From: Phycomyces nitens
Taxonomy: Eukaryota; Mucoromycota; Mucoromycetes; Mucorales; Phycomycetaceae
Length of the DNA stretch: 64,000 bases
NCBI GenBank assembly: GCA_022702545.1
Contig: JAHRBC010000004.1
Coordinates: 3,286,001-3,350,000 of the forward strand
Reading direction: 5' to 3'
Part shown: piece by piece, positions 10,880 to 21,651 of the stretch
How the letters are laid out: each line of letters begins with the position of its first letter
Numbering within the stretch: position 1 is the first letter of the stretch
Translations under genes and position numbers: made by a program
Notes under the pieces: generated by a model
The model's database searches: none
Told to the model about the DNA's origin: nothing
Seen by the model: only the letters and a program-made list of their open reading frames with translations

Positions 10880-12063
10880 CTACAGGACTGCTACTTTGTC
10901 GACGCGGCCAAACTTTCTACGAAGCATCTGACGATGTCTTGTTCCCAAGCCGGCAAGCACGTAGTCATCGACGAGTTCAAGGAAATGATTGAACTAAAAT
11001 ATTCATTAGTATTCTATAAAAATAATAAACAATATTCTTTGCGAATTTATTTACCTCGTTGCTTCGCCAGCTTGGGCGCGCAGTGAGGATGTGACGCCCA
11101 AACGAAGCATCGCTCCCCTCATTGTCAGACTCACCCTCAGACATTGCTGCCTTTTGGATGAGATTGCTGCAGTCCCGGTCCATTTCTTGGTCAATCGCCG
11201 CCTTGTTATTGGAGTATGCCTCCCAGCGGCGAGTGAGATGCTGATGAAATATATGATTGTCAATTGAGTTAATAGGAATCCTTTTCATAATAAAAATAAT
11301 AACTCACGTCCGCCTGACAGCCATTTCTTCTTGAGCAAGCATTCGCTTCTGCTCGCTTCTCAAAAGACTTCTTCTCCTGAGTCTGCCTTCCATTGAAGTT
11401 GGTGTATATATACCGGCGGAGGTCAGGGTACCTCAACCCAGACTCGAGAAACCTTGGCTGGAGATAGGCCATTATCTCAAGTACCAACTCTTTGTTGGGA
11501 CTCTCGTTAAAGGCCACGTCCGTTCTCCAGCTAGGCTTTCGGTTGTTAGCCTCAACCAAGTCTGGGTTGTTGGACCTGAAGTTTTGGGTCTTCAGGTAGC
11601 ATCTGATGAAGCCCTAATATATTTTTAGAAGGTATTAGACTAGCAATATATTTCAATATTATATACTCACATACACGCGGTTGGTTTCCTGCATTTGAGG
11701 AGCTTCAAACGCAGCAAGTGCAACCACAGTGGGGGAGAGAGGAGCAGCAGCAACGGGAGCAGCAACAATGAGGGCAGCAACAATGGGGGCAGCAGCAACG
11801 GAAGCAGCAGCAACGGGGGCAGCAGCAACGGGGGCAGAAGAAGTTGCCCCAGGGACATTTCCAAAACCATCCAAGATGGCAATGGTACTGGCACCATCTT
11901 GGATGATAACACCAAGCCTGGTGTCCATAGTGGCTAGCCTGGTGCCAACAGAACGCACCTCTCCAGTCACATTGGACAAACCAGCCTCCACACTGGTCAA
12001 TCTGTCCATCAATTCCCTGAACTCGTCAGTTGTTTGAGGAGCAATTGCACGTCTGTTTGCCAT
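10880..12063 (-). pseudogene. CACTA accessory gene of C1 (late nonsense)
   Basis: Exons on the minus strand are 12063-11671, 11613-11308 (306 nt), 11240-11055 (186 nt) and 10993-10880. They encode about 332 aa starting M-A-N-R-R-A-I-A-P. Exon 1 has a predicted coiled coil (L-T-S-V-E-A-G-L-S, then T-M-D-T-R-L-G-V-I-I) and an Ala/Val/Pro repeat tract. Exon 3 carries M-S-E-G-E-S-D-N-E, then R-P-S-W-R-S-N-E. Compared with C2, whose exon 4 runs on to a P-x-W-A-type end at 21652, C1 has a TAG at 10880-10882. That removes the last 14 or so residues, including the conserved P/E-W-A-x-R motif. It may be nearly functional, but I call it a probable pseudogene. Confidence 0.65.
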
Positions 12064-12297
12064 AATCTACAAAATATCAAATAATAATTTTCAATTATTA
12101 ATTGTCTTTATTTTATGGGATCTCATATAAAATATGTAATGTCTTATACATACAATTGATATTTGTTTTATTGAAAGGTTTTGGAAAGCAGAAGGGTGTG
12201 TTGTGTGTGAACAGGCCTTTGAGAATATAAAATACAGAGTATTTATAAAAAAAGAGTTTGATGAGCGGATCCAAACACTTCTTGTACACACTAATGA

Positions 12298-14470
12298 ATG
12301 GCTCCATTTGTTTTTAGATTCTATCCATTACACCTATTCTGTCTCTGTTTCAAATTATATATCCTTGTATTCTTTTCTTTTTTGCTCTTTTTTCCTTTCC
12401 CTCATTTTCTATATCTGGGCCCATTTTTTCTTTCTTTTTTACACCTCTTTACACTAAAAAATCGGCGGTTTCTTTATAAACATGCGCTCATTCCAATACA
12501 TCCTGCCTGCATTGCTCATCCAAACAATCCGTGGTCAGTTGAATGTGCCTTTAGCATCTCACAAATTATCCTGACTCTCTTTTTTTTTATTTTATAGACC
12601 TCCTCAACTCACACAGCTTTATTATATGGTTCAATCATCAATATTGGGCTAAAAAAATCTTTTTGTGTCAAACGATTTTCTATTCTAACGTTGCTTATTT
12701 TATTGTAGACCACACCACCAATCACCCCATCTATCTCTTCCTTCATGTATGATTGTAATCATAATGGTAATATCTTTTTTTAGTCTTTATATTTTTTATA
12801 ATATTATTCTAATCCTCTCTTTTTATCTTATAGCCTTCCGCCACTCACACAGTCTATTATATTGGTATTGTCATCAGTGTCATGGTAAAAAAGAACCTTT
12901 TGGTGTCAAACTTTTTTTTTGACCAACGTTGTTTATTCTACTTGGGTCACCCCCATCACACCCTGTCCATCTCTTCCATCATCTACAACTTGTTATCATA
13001 ATGATAATGCCATTTCTTGGTCTATACTTTTCTATAATATTATTGTTATTCTCTCTTTTTATTTTATAGACATATTCCGTTCACATGCCTATTATATGGT
13101 ATGGTCATCAGTGGCATGGTAAAAAATCGTGTCAAATAATTTTCCCCTTTAACGTTTCTTATTCTACTATAGACTGCCGCCATCAATCACCCCATCTGGC
13201 TCCCCCATCATCCTCAACTGTTATCATAACGGTAATGCTGTCTCTTAGTCTTTCTACTTTCCATAACACTATTCTGATTCTCTCTTTTTATATTATAGAT
13301 CTCCTCTACTCAAACGGTCTATTATATGGTATCGTCATTGATGGCTTGGTAAAAAATATTTTCATGTCAAACTATTTTATCCTCTAATGTTTCTTATTCT
13401 ACTATAGACCGCCGCCATCAATCACCCCATCTGGCTTCCCCATCATCCTCAACTGTTATCATCACAGTAATACTGTCTCTTAGTCTTTCTACTTTCCATA
13501 ACACTATTCTGATTCTCTCTTTTTATCTTATAGACCTCCTCTACTCAAATGGTTTATTATATGGTATCGTCATTGGTGGCTTGGTAAAAAATATTTTCAT
13601 GTCAAACTATTTTATCCTCTAACGTTTCTTATTCTACTATAGACCACTGCTATCAATCACCCCATCTGGCTTCCCCATCATCCTCAACTGTTATCATAAT
13701 GGTAATGCTGTCTCTTAGTCTTTATACTTTCCATAACACTATTCTGATTCTCTCTTTTTATCTTATAGACCTCCTCTACTCAAACAGTCTATTATATGGT
13801 ATTGTCATTGGTGGCTTGGTAAAAACTCTTCGTGTCAAACTATTTTCTCCTTTAATGTTTCTTATTCTACTGTAGACCGCCGCCATCACTGTCCACCCCA
13901 TCTGGCCCCTTAATCATCTACGACTGGTTATCATAATGGTAATGCCTTTTCTTGCTCTTTATCTCTTTCCATAATATTATTCTGGCTATTTACTAATATT
14001 GTTCTATACTCTTAATAAGAATCTATTGTTAGTCATCACGTAACATCCCTCTACTTAATTGTCAACTCTGTTTCTGGTATGTAAATCGATTATTCTATTA
14101 CCCAATTCACCCATACTAATTTACTTTACCCCATCTCTAGTCAATCTAATCATACAAGATGCCATACCATGCCGCACAACTCAGCCCCACTTTGTCCGTT
14201 CTTATCCATCCCTTACAATGTAAGTATAAAATACCTCGCATCTTGAACAACACCCGCACTCTTGAATATATGTCACTAATATAACTTTTATTGTATTAGA
14301 ATACTGCCGCAACCACCCAAATTGCCGTCAGTCCCTATTTTCAGGTATTGTTCAGTAGTGAAGCACCCAATCCAAGTAGTATCAAGTAGGCCGGTAGAAG
14401 CAGCAAGGATAAACAGTAATAGTATTAGAGCTTGTGTACAGAACCATTCTATTCTTTCCAATAAACACAA
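12298..14470 (+). pseudogene. C1 divergent mini-exon gene with amplified exon pairs
   Basis: An ATG at 12298 opens a strongly hydrophobic N-terminus (many F/L, about 60 residues). Then follow about six ~235-bp units between about 12597 and 13990. Each unit has a ~50-nt exon-like segment, an intron (GTAAAAAA to CTACTATAG), a ~59-nt segment and a second intron (GTAATG to TTATAG). Terminal exons follow: about 14021-14078 (donor GTATGT), about 14140-14219 and 14301-14345. The penultimate exons encode N-S-A-P-L-C-P-F-L and N-T-A-A-T-T-Q-I-A-V, matching element b at protein level. A TAG replaces the C2 TGG near 14033. Exon-pair lengths (109 nt) do not preserve frame, so the array itself may not be translated. 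Confidence 0.5.
12597..13990 (+). repeat. Tandem array of ~235-bp exon/intron-like units (C1)
   Basis: The segment beginning ACCGCCGCCATCA or a close variant recurs at about 12708, 12944, 13173, 13409, 13643 and 13875. The C2 copy spans 23380-24350 and resumes at 43229. Unit structure measured in C2 is 50-nt exon, 59-nt intron, 59-nt exon, 67-nt intron. Splice-like borders are conserved in nearly all units. One donor (about 12648) has decayed to CTAAAA. Confidence 0.8.
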
Positions 14471-14916
14471 ATATAAACCATAAACCTAATAAGTACGAGG
14501 TATAAAACAATGGGGGGGGGATCATTCTATGCTTGATTGCACAGTAATAGTATTTGATGATTGGTTAATTGCTTGAGGATATCCTTGATACCATGGAGAA
14601 AGCCAGCTTCTCCCCAACTTTATTTGCTGTGTGTAATCGTCTTTTCAATTTATAAACACATAATCTATTACACTAAAAACATAGTTTTAAGCACAAAAAT
14701 CTGGTAAACACCAAAAATCTATATGCAGAAAAAGCTAACGAACCCTACTCTCCCAAAAGTTTTCAACTTTGCACCTGTATGAGATTCGACTTTGAGCCCA
14801 GGAGAAACCTTGCTTACTCCCATACTCGTAGTATTCTGTTCTCCCCTGAAAACCTAAACTTTTCCCCTATTTATTTCTGGTTATATACATGGTTTTACCC
14901 CATAGTTTTTGCAGTG

Positions 14917-15234
14917 GAAAGATAAGTGCGCACAGACAGCAACATGGGGAGAAGGGAAGGGAAGATAAATGACAAAAATAGTGTACAATGGATAAATATG
15001 GAAATGGATAGGAGGGGTTTGAAATGAGAGCGAGGGTGACAAATATAGAAAATCAAAGAAGTGCAGAGAAAAGGGAGATATGAGAAATAAGGTGACTTGC
15101 AAATGGGGAAAGGTGATGTTGCCAAGTTGATCAGGATGCTACGTCACACTTTCTAGCAGAGAAGGCCTTGGAAAAGTCACATGAAATGGAGAGAAGTGGG
15201 CAAAGCTGGAAACCCTACAACACCCGTGTCAAAA
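14917..15234. repeat. Dispersed repeat R, copy 1
   Basis: This aligns over about 318 bp with 60800-61115 at roughly 95%. Most differences are A or T here against G or C in the other copy, often at CpG. It ends at GTGTCAAAA in both copies, after which the sequences diverge. It lacks coding potential (the open stretches are low complexity). C1 inserted at its left edge. Confidence 0.8.
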
Positions 15235-17141
15235 TAACAAGCGTAGGGTTGGTTGCATGTGTACGTTGTTAACAAAATTTAAATAATTTGGACCAGACCT
15301 CTTTCGGACCAGTATCTTTGTACGGACTTGACAGGTAATATAAGAGATGAGAGAGAGAAGACAGTAATAGACAGTAGTGAGTGACAACAGGGAGAGACTA
15401 GAGAGAGACCAGAGAGAGACCAGATAGAAGAAAAGAGGGAGAGAACAGAGATATATTGAACAATGCTAGTGCTTCTTGTAACCAATAATGTATGATCTTA
15501 TTGTTCTTATCCAAAGAAACAATTCGATTCAGGGACCAAAGGAAAAGGAATTAAAGTCGGTAGAATTGATAATGTTTATTGATTTTCTTTCTTACTCTTT
15601 TTATATGTTTTTCTTTTTAAGAGACAACCCTTTTTACAAGTTATCCTTATTTTTTTTGGGGGGGGGAAGATTTGAAAAGGAAAAAAAGGGTAGGGAACTG
15701 TATTTGGCTATTGATGGACTGATTATCCTTTTCCTTTTTAAAGTAAATCATTGGCTTTTTCCTAAGAGCTACGCCAAGGTCAAGAGACAAAAGGACCTTT
15801 GGGGTTTTTCTCCAGAAGGTGTCGTGGATGTTTCTTTGGGTTAATTATGGAAAAAAAAGGATCAAATGATCTTGGGAAAATAAGAATATAAAAAAGGAAG
15901 AATTGTGTTAGGGCAAATAAAAAAAAGAAAAAGGGTACGAAGGTTTTAAATTTGGATGAATGGGGTTTTTGGGAGGGAACAATGAAAACGACCAAGATAA
16001 ATTTTGGTCGGGGAATAAAGAAGACTCGGACTCCGGGAAAGTCCGGAGTCCGGGGAAGAAGAAGAAAGGGGAGGAGAGAGGGTTTCAGGGACTTGGCTGA
16101 AAAGGCTACCACACAAGTGTCAAAAATGACGCGTGTGGTGCTTGGCAATGTGGTAGATGTCAATAAGGAAGAAATTGAATAAAACAAATATAGAAATATA
16201 AAAGAATGAATAAAAGATATCGCCGGGTTTGAGGGTAATGGGTTCAAAATAGGGTAAAAAGTGAGTGTCTATTCCACAAGAACACTCTAAATACAAATAA
16301 CAAGGGGGTTAAGTTCTCTATTCCACAAGAGAGACTTAATAAAATGATATAAGGAAATAACTGAACTCAAGTGAGAACAATTAAGATACAACGATCAAAA
16401 TACAAAGAGGGGTACAAATAATATAATCAAAACCAGTCCACTGCGGGGACTTGGTTAAAACGAAAAGATAATAAACGGAAAATCGACAAGAGAAATAGCA
16501 ACCGCGTGCCTCGAAAACTTGTAGTCAGAATATAAGACAGATGATAATCCTCGTTTATTGAAAGAATTCAAAGGGGTATTTATACTACTTTGTGGATAAA
16601 CGATATTGAACAATTCTACTTAGATGATGTAAATTGTTATAAGAAAATGGGCTAAGAGACATCAGTGACTATTGTATAATGCTTGGTTAAAAGAAAATGA
16701 GGTGTCTTTAACAATTTTGGTAAAGGACAACCTTCAAGGAAAACTAAAGAGAAAAATGAAATAATGTAAAAAGGATTTCTAAACTAAATTGATGTTCTTT
16801 ACTGAAAGTGTTAAGAACAGAACAATGGAAAAATGTAATAAAATAATTGACTAATTTTTAGTTGAAGAAAATAGTACTTGAGAAATTTGACTAAGTCAAC
16901 ATCCTCTTTAACAAAAATGGGATGGACAAGAAAACAGGAGAAAAAGGAAAAAGGGGTGAAATCATCGCAATCGTTGGGCCGCCGTCGGTGTTACAAATAC
17001 ATTCCTGCCGGAAAGACCTCGAGTTTCGGTACACGTCATGGGCCGGGAAGGGGTTCGGTCCAGGCAAGTGCAAAGAGCCGACAAAACCACAACGCAACGT
17101 GTCACCCTCCCACGGCTAGCTCGGAGCACAACCGGAAACAC
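15235..17141. other. Unassigned AT-/purine-rich region, possibly Gypsy 3' end/LTR
   Basis: This lies downstream of the minus-strand Gypsy integrase, where a 3' LTR would be expected. Visible features are a GAGAGAC/AGAGAGACCAG purine repeat (15340-15440), a G-run at 15657-15667, an interrupted palindrome around 16028-16052 (GGACTCC/GGAGTCC), and a duplicated CTATTCCACAAG about 50 bp apart (16268, 16318). Low-complexity open frames at 15488-15844 and 15780-16247 are not convincing genes. I could not place LTR borders. Confidence 0.3.
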
Positions 17142-18130
17142 TCAATCTACTGGAACTTGCCGTTCCAACCAAGCCTGGAACTGTTGTTCGGCCTGCCGCA
17201 CCTGGATGTCCGGAATCATGGACGTGTGAGTACTCCAAGGGACCAACATATCGCCGTGCACTGCTCCTTGTAAGCGCCTTTGGTTTGGACCACCCAACAT
17301 GTAAGTACCAGAGTCATTCACCTTCACTACTGTCATAGGACCCAACCAGCGATTTGCAAACTTGGTCTGAGGTTTCATATCCTTCATCAAGACTTGCTCG
17401 CCAAGGCTGAACCGCTTTCGTACAAATACGTTTTGGTCATAACGCACTTGGTTCCTGGCTTGTGCTTCTTGGACTCTCTCCCTTGCTGTCACACGGGCTT
17501 GGTCTGTCACAAACTGGATAGTTTGGACTCTTGCTGCTACGGCCTCGGCCAGTTCGCCTTCCACAAAGTCTTGCCTAGGGGCTGACCAGGTACTTGGGGT
17601 TCGCAACTCATAGCCGAACAACAACATGGACGGGGAGAACTTGGTTGCCTCATTAGGCATTGTCCGGATTGCCAATAACGCAGAAGTCAGGAACGTATCC
17701 CACATGGGATTCGGCTTATCAGCATCACTCAACAACTTGGAGACTGTCTGGACCAGGGTCTGATTCATCCGCTCGCAGAGTCCATTCATCTGGGGTCGAT
17801 AGGCAGTGGTAGTAATATGCCTACATCCCAACTGAGATAGGAACTCCCTTAGATAACCCGAAGTGAAATTTGACCCTTGATCCGTCAACAGAAAGGTAGG
17901 CACCCCAAAGTCCTTGACAACGTGATTGTAGAGAAAGTCAGCAGTAGTTTCTTCATTGATGTTCGGCACTGCTGCTGCTACCGGCCATCTGGTCAAATAA
18001 TCGATTGCCACCAAGATGTAGCGATTACCCTTTGAGGACTCCACAACTGGACCAAATGCATCACAACCCACCATATAGAACGGTCTGGATGGCGTTGGAA
18101 TTGGTTTCGTGGGCTCATTGCGGACATGGG
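17142..18130 (-). pseudogene. Ty3/Gypsy pol, integrase core and C-terminus
   Basis: Minus-strand reading contains a retroviral-type integrase core: V-G-C-D-A-F-G-P, then L-L-T-D-Q-G-S-N-F-T and N-G-L-C-E-R-M-N-Q-T, giving the D, D(35)E-type triad. A GPY/F-like C-terminal part follows (F-A-N-R-W-L-G-P-M-T-V-V-K). The protein ends at 17142. The frame is truncated at 18130 by element C2. Its upstream continuation is at 44351 and rejoins in frame if C2 and one GGG are removed. The true start therefore lies outside this piece; an ATG-initiated frame reaching 18197 runs into C2 sequence and is an artefact. No internal stop is seen here. Confidence 0.85.
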
Positions 18131-18267
18131 CACTGGGAAAACGGTGGGCTATTCTACTGTGCACAGTTAACTGAGAACGTGGAGAAAGCTGAAGCAAATT
18201 TGCAACTCAACACGTTTTTTTGTGATCACCTTGAAAATATTGTTTTATTGTATTTAATTGGCTCGGA

Positions 18268-18274
18268 TATAAAG
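18268..18274 (+). promoter_or_regulatory. TATA-like box upstream of C2 transposase
   Basis: TATAAAG lies about 100 bp upstream of the C2 transposase ATG, the only such motif between the element end and the gene. TATAAAA at about 66 bp occurs in elements a and b, which supports a TATA-driven promoter in this position. Confidence 0.35.
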
Positions 18275-18372
18275 AACAGGAGATAATATTTTTATACTCT
18301 TATAAAACCGTAGCAAATAAAGCATATGTAACACTTGTTTCCTTTTTGTTTAAACTTCAATACACAAATACC

Positions 18373-21300
18373 ATGTCTTCTACTTCCGATGTCTACAATG
18401 AGAAGTGCTTTTGCCCTAGATGCAGTACAAGCAAGAATGGTTACAGTCTTGTCCAGAAACTGACTGCTCAACGTCATGCAAAGAGAGCAAGATTAGAGCG
18501 TCTTGAAAATTGCGAAAGGGGCAAGTTACTTTTGTAAACACTCTATGAATTGTATCATAATATATTTTACTAGAAATCTCCTCTCAACGCAATATGATAG
18601 ATGTTGATTTTGAACGTAAGGATTATTTATTGGCATAGCAATAGAAACTAAATAACTACTATATTCTATATCTGGCTACCTTGTTCCATAAAGTCGGGTC
18701 CTCAGATGTACTTGGTGATCAGGAGAACTCGCCGTTTTTGGAAGCCGATCCTTTTGCCGATCATGGCGAAATTGGTGCTGACAATGAGGCTAATGCCGAT
18801 GTCGATGCTGATGCCGATGTCGATGAGAATGAGATGGACGGTGGTGATGATGACGACGAGGGCGATTTGGAAGAGATCGAAGTTGAGGAGTTGGATGGTG
18901 AAGGTCAGTGTTAAATAGAGAAAAAGCCTAAAAAATTGGGTGTTAATATTTTCCATTTTAAAATAGATCCTTTTGCCTCCCCCCAAATGCCTGAAAACCC
19001 AGTGCACAGGTTCATCGCCATTTCTGTTGTCCTGTTTGCATCCCGTTATGTGGTTGACAAGGGCGCCGTTGTCTTGATCGAGTTTGTCAACAAGCTCTTG
19101 ACAATCTATGATCAAGATTTCCAACTGCCCACAAGCCTGCTTGGTCTGCAGCGCATGACAGGATTTTCAGCCATGTCCCAAGGAATAAGGAAATCTGTTG
19201 TGTGCCAGGATTGTCACAAGGTGTACGAGGAAGCTGGGTCTGTTCCCCTTCGGTGCGATTTCCAGAAGCCAGGAGCACGTTCCTCTTGCGATTCCCAGTT
19301 GATGAAGGTGTCATCATCAGGTGCTTTGGTAGCCAGACGCCAATACAACTACCATTCTGTCAAGCAGGCGTTGAGAGTGTTTTTCCTCCGCCCAGATTTC
19401 GAAGCAAGAATCCGCCATTGGAACAAGGAGCTGAAGGTCGAAGACACGATGTGCGATGTGTACGACGGCGCCATGTGGAAGGAGCTCAAGGACTCGAATG
19501 GTGTTTCTTTCGTCCAAGACCCACGTTCTCTCATGCTGACATTGAACGTTGACTGGTTCCAGCCGTTCGATGGGGTGACCTATTCCTGTGGTGTGATCTA
19601 CTTGGCCGTCAACAATCTTCCTAGGGCTGAGCGATTCAAGGCAGAGAACATCATTCTTGTTGGACTTATGCCTGGGCCCAAGGAACCAAAATCTGACGAG
19701 ATCAACCACTATCTCAAGCCGTTGGTGGACGATTTGGAAGAGCTGTACGTTGGTGTGAAGATGCGAACTGCCGAGTGTTCATCAGGTGTTACCGTCCGTG
19801 CTGCATTGTTTATGGTGGCGTGCGACATTCCAGCTGCCAGAAAGACGAGTGGGTTTACTTCCCACAACAGCACCCATGCATGCTTCAAGTGTAGTCGTGG
19901 TTTCTCTCGTTTGGACGGAACAAACAGCGTTGACTTTCGTGGCTTCGACTCTGCACAGTGGTCCCTTCGCAGTGGTGTCGAAAATCGGTTGCATGCTGAG
20001 GTGTGGAAGAGTGCCAGTACGCCCTCAGAAAGGCATCAGCTGGAAATCGAAAATGGCGTTCGATGGTCCCAGTTGCATCGCCTTGGATACTTTGACGTTG
20101 TTCGCTGCACGATCATTGATCCCATGCACAATCTCTTCTTGGGTACGGCCAAGCGAATGGTCGAGAGGTGGATTGACGATGGCCTGATCACAGACCGTGA
20201 TCTTGCTGCCATGCAAAAGACTGCCGAGTCTATGGTTCTGCCGGCCGATTATGCTGTCCTCAAAGGCAAGATCGGAAAAGGCTTTTCCTACATGAAAGCA
20301 GACGAGTGGAAGTCCTGGGTCCTCGTATACTCTCCAGTCCTGTTGAAAGGTGTGCTCCCTCCTGACAACTTCAACAACTGGATCAGCTTCGTTGATGCCT
20401 GCCGCCTTTTGGTCAAGCCAGCAATCTCGTTTTCCGAGGCAACCGATGCCCACGATTTCCTGGAAACGTTCGGTCGAAGATGTCAGTCCCTATATCCTGC
20501 GAATCTTCTCACTTGTAACATGCACCTACACCTTCATCTTCATACCATTATTCGTGATTTTGGACCAGTGTACGGTTATTGGCTGTTTTCATTTGAGAGA
20601 TACAATGGATTGTTAAAAAACATCAAGACCAACAGACGAGACGGCTTTGAGTCCACCTACATGAAGAACTTTATTAATGATGCATACAAGGGCGATTATG
20701 TATCTTCTGTTCTTCAATGTCCCAGTCAAACCCCCTTCCGCCCCTTTATGTCCAAGCTTACCTCCTCCTCCTATGCCCCATCCTATGCCCCATCCCATGC
20801 CTCCTCCCATGCCTCCTCCTATGCCCCCTCCTATGCCATGTCTCAAGGCCCTTTCCGGTTGAGAGCATTTATGCAATCCTCTATGAATCCACTCTCTATC
20901 AAAGGCAACGAACCTCTCCCTCCTTCTGCGTTGCCACTCTCTATGAAACCGTATGAATCAATGAACGACCTTGAATATCCCTATCTCTTGGAACACTATA
21001 AGCTCGTATATGCAAAGCCAGATTTAGTGGATTACCGACATGCCTCATCTTCGCCGTATTTTGTTGACAACCAAATATGCAAGATCGCGTCTATCGATCT
21101 CCTTGGCCAGTCATACAAAGGCAAGAAGGGTACTGTCGGTCATGGTTCTTATGTTCAAGCTCTGTTCTCTGGAAATGACGACGAAAATCCGACTGCGTAC
21201 ACAGGCGAGATTCAATATATGTTTGTCCATTCCCAGTCTATGCCCCCTATGTCTCATGGCCGACTAAATCGTCATCACAATAAGCAACATGTTTTCGCGT

Positions 21301-21506
21301 ACGTTCGCTGGTTTGTCTTTGATTCCGAGCGTACAAGAGAACATGAAAGTGTTGACATTTGTAGGCCACAATTTTCTCCAGCCAACTGCCACAGTATTGT
21401 GTCTGTACATCGCATTCTGTTAGAAGTAGCACTGGCTGAACATATGACCCAAAATAATGTAAAGAAGATACTGGTTATCCCTTTACCTAAAAAAATATAT
21501 GCTTAA
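18373..21506 (+). CDS. Tnp2-type CACTA transposase, element C2 (intact, 979 aa)
   Basis: Exons are 18373-18520, 18574-18615, about 18694-18903 and 18967-21506; every junction is in phase 1 and the total is 980 codons. Intron 1 is GC-AG (GCAAGT donor). Exon 1 holds a zinc-finger-like motif, C-F-C-P-R-C...A-Q-R-H. Exon 3 is highly acidic (D-D-D-D-E-G-D-L-E-E). Exon 4 has the catalytic region. Likely catalytic residues are Asp in L-T-L-N-V-D-W-F (19551), Asp in I-D-P-M-H-N-L-F-L-G (20118) and Glu in F-S-F-E-R-Y-N-G (20595). A C-x2-C cluster (H-A-C-F-K-C) sits between the first two. The DDE assignment is inferred from motif spacing and the known Tnp2/CACTA family. Cut-and-paste transposition is the expected role. 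Confidence 0.9.
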
Positions 21507-21651
21507 GTTTTAATAAAATATGTCTTTACTCATTTTTAAACAAGATTGCATACCAGAATAAAATAAACAAGTATAGGATTTGAATGAGTCTTTAGGATTG
21601 AGTGCATGAGAGGAGCAAAGATGAGGTTTTTTTTATTTTTTTTAAATTTTT

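Larger units (their letters stand above)
3502..14916 (+). mobile_element. CACTA element C1 (left end lost), interrupted by element A
   Basis: The segments 3502-3757 and 9830-14916 align with C2 (20374-20636, then 20637-24350 and 43232-44350) at roughly 95% or better. The right end TTTTTGCAGTG at 14906-14916 matches that of C2. The left part is missing because K copy 1 interrupts the transposase at 3501/3502. Element A splits the same gene at 3757/9830. The right flank (14917 on) is dispersed repeat R; the uninterrupted R copy at about 60800 fits insertion with a GAA duplication. Contents are a transposase remnant, an accessory gene and an array of mini-exon units. Confidence 0.85.

Noticed and set aside
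11667..12037. Long frames on both strands over the GCAGCAACGG repeat (Gly/Ser/Asn-rich and Ala-rich readings)
   Set aside because: They are shadows of the Ala/Pro repeat in exon 1 of the accessory gene.
12597..13990. CRISPR-like array of regularly spaced repeats
   Set aside because: Units are 235 bp, diverged along their length and bounded by splice-like sites in a eukaryotic transposon; not a CRISPR pattern.
14288..14470. 60-codon minus-strand frame also present at 43724-43906
   Set aside because: Both are copies of the same element, so conservation is trivial, and the frame lies antisense to mini-exon segments.
15780..16247. 155-codon minus-strand frame in the unassigned region
   Set aside because: Low-complexity F/L/S/P-rich reading of a purine-rich plus strand; no start context, splice sites or second copy to support it.
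18131..18197. N-terminal start of the integrase at 18197
   Set aside because: The ATG and first ~22 residues lie in element C2; the real upstream coding sequence is at 44351 onward.
20613..20876. Gly/Met-rich and Pro-rich frames opposite the transposase
   Set aside because: Antisense or shifted readings of the Ser-Tyr-Ala-Pro repeat in the C2 transposase.
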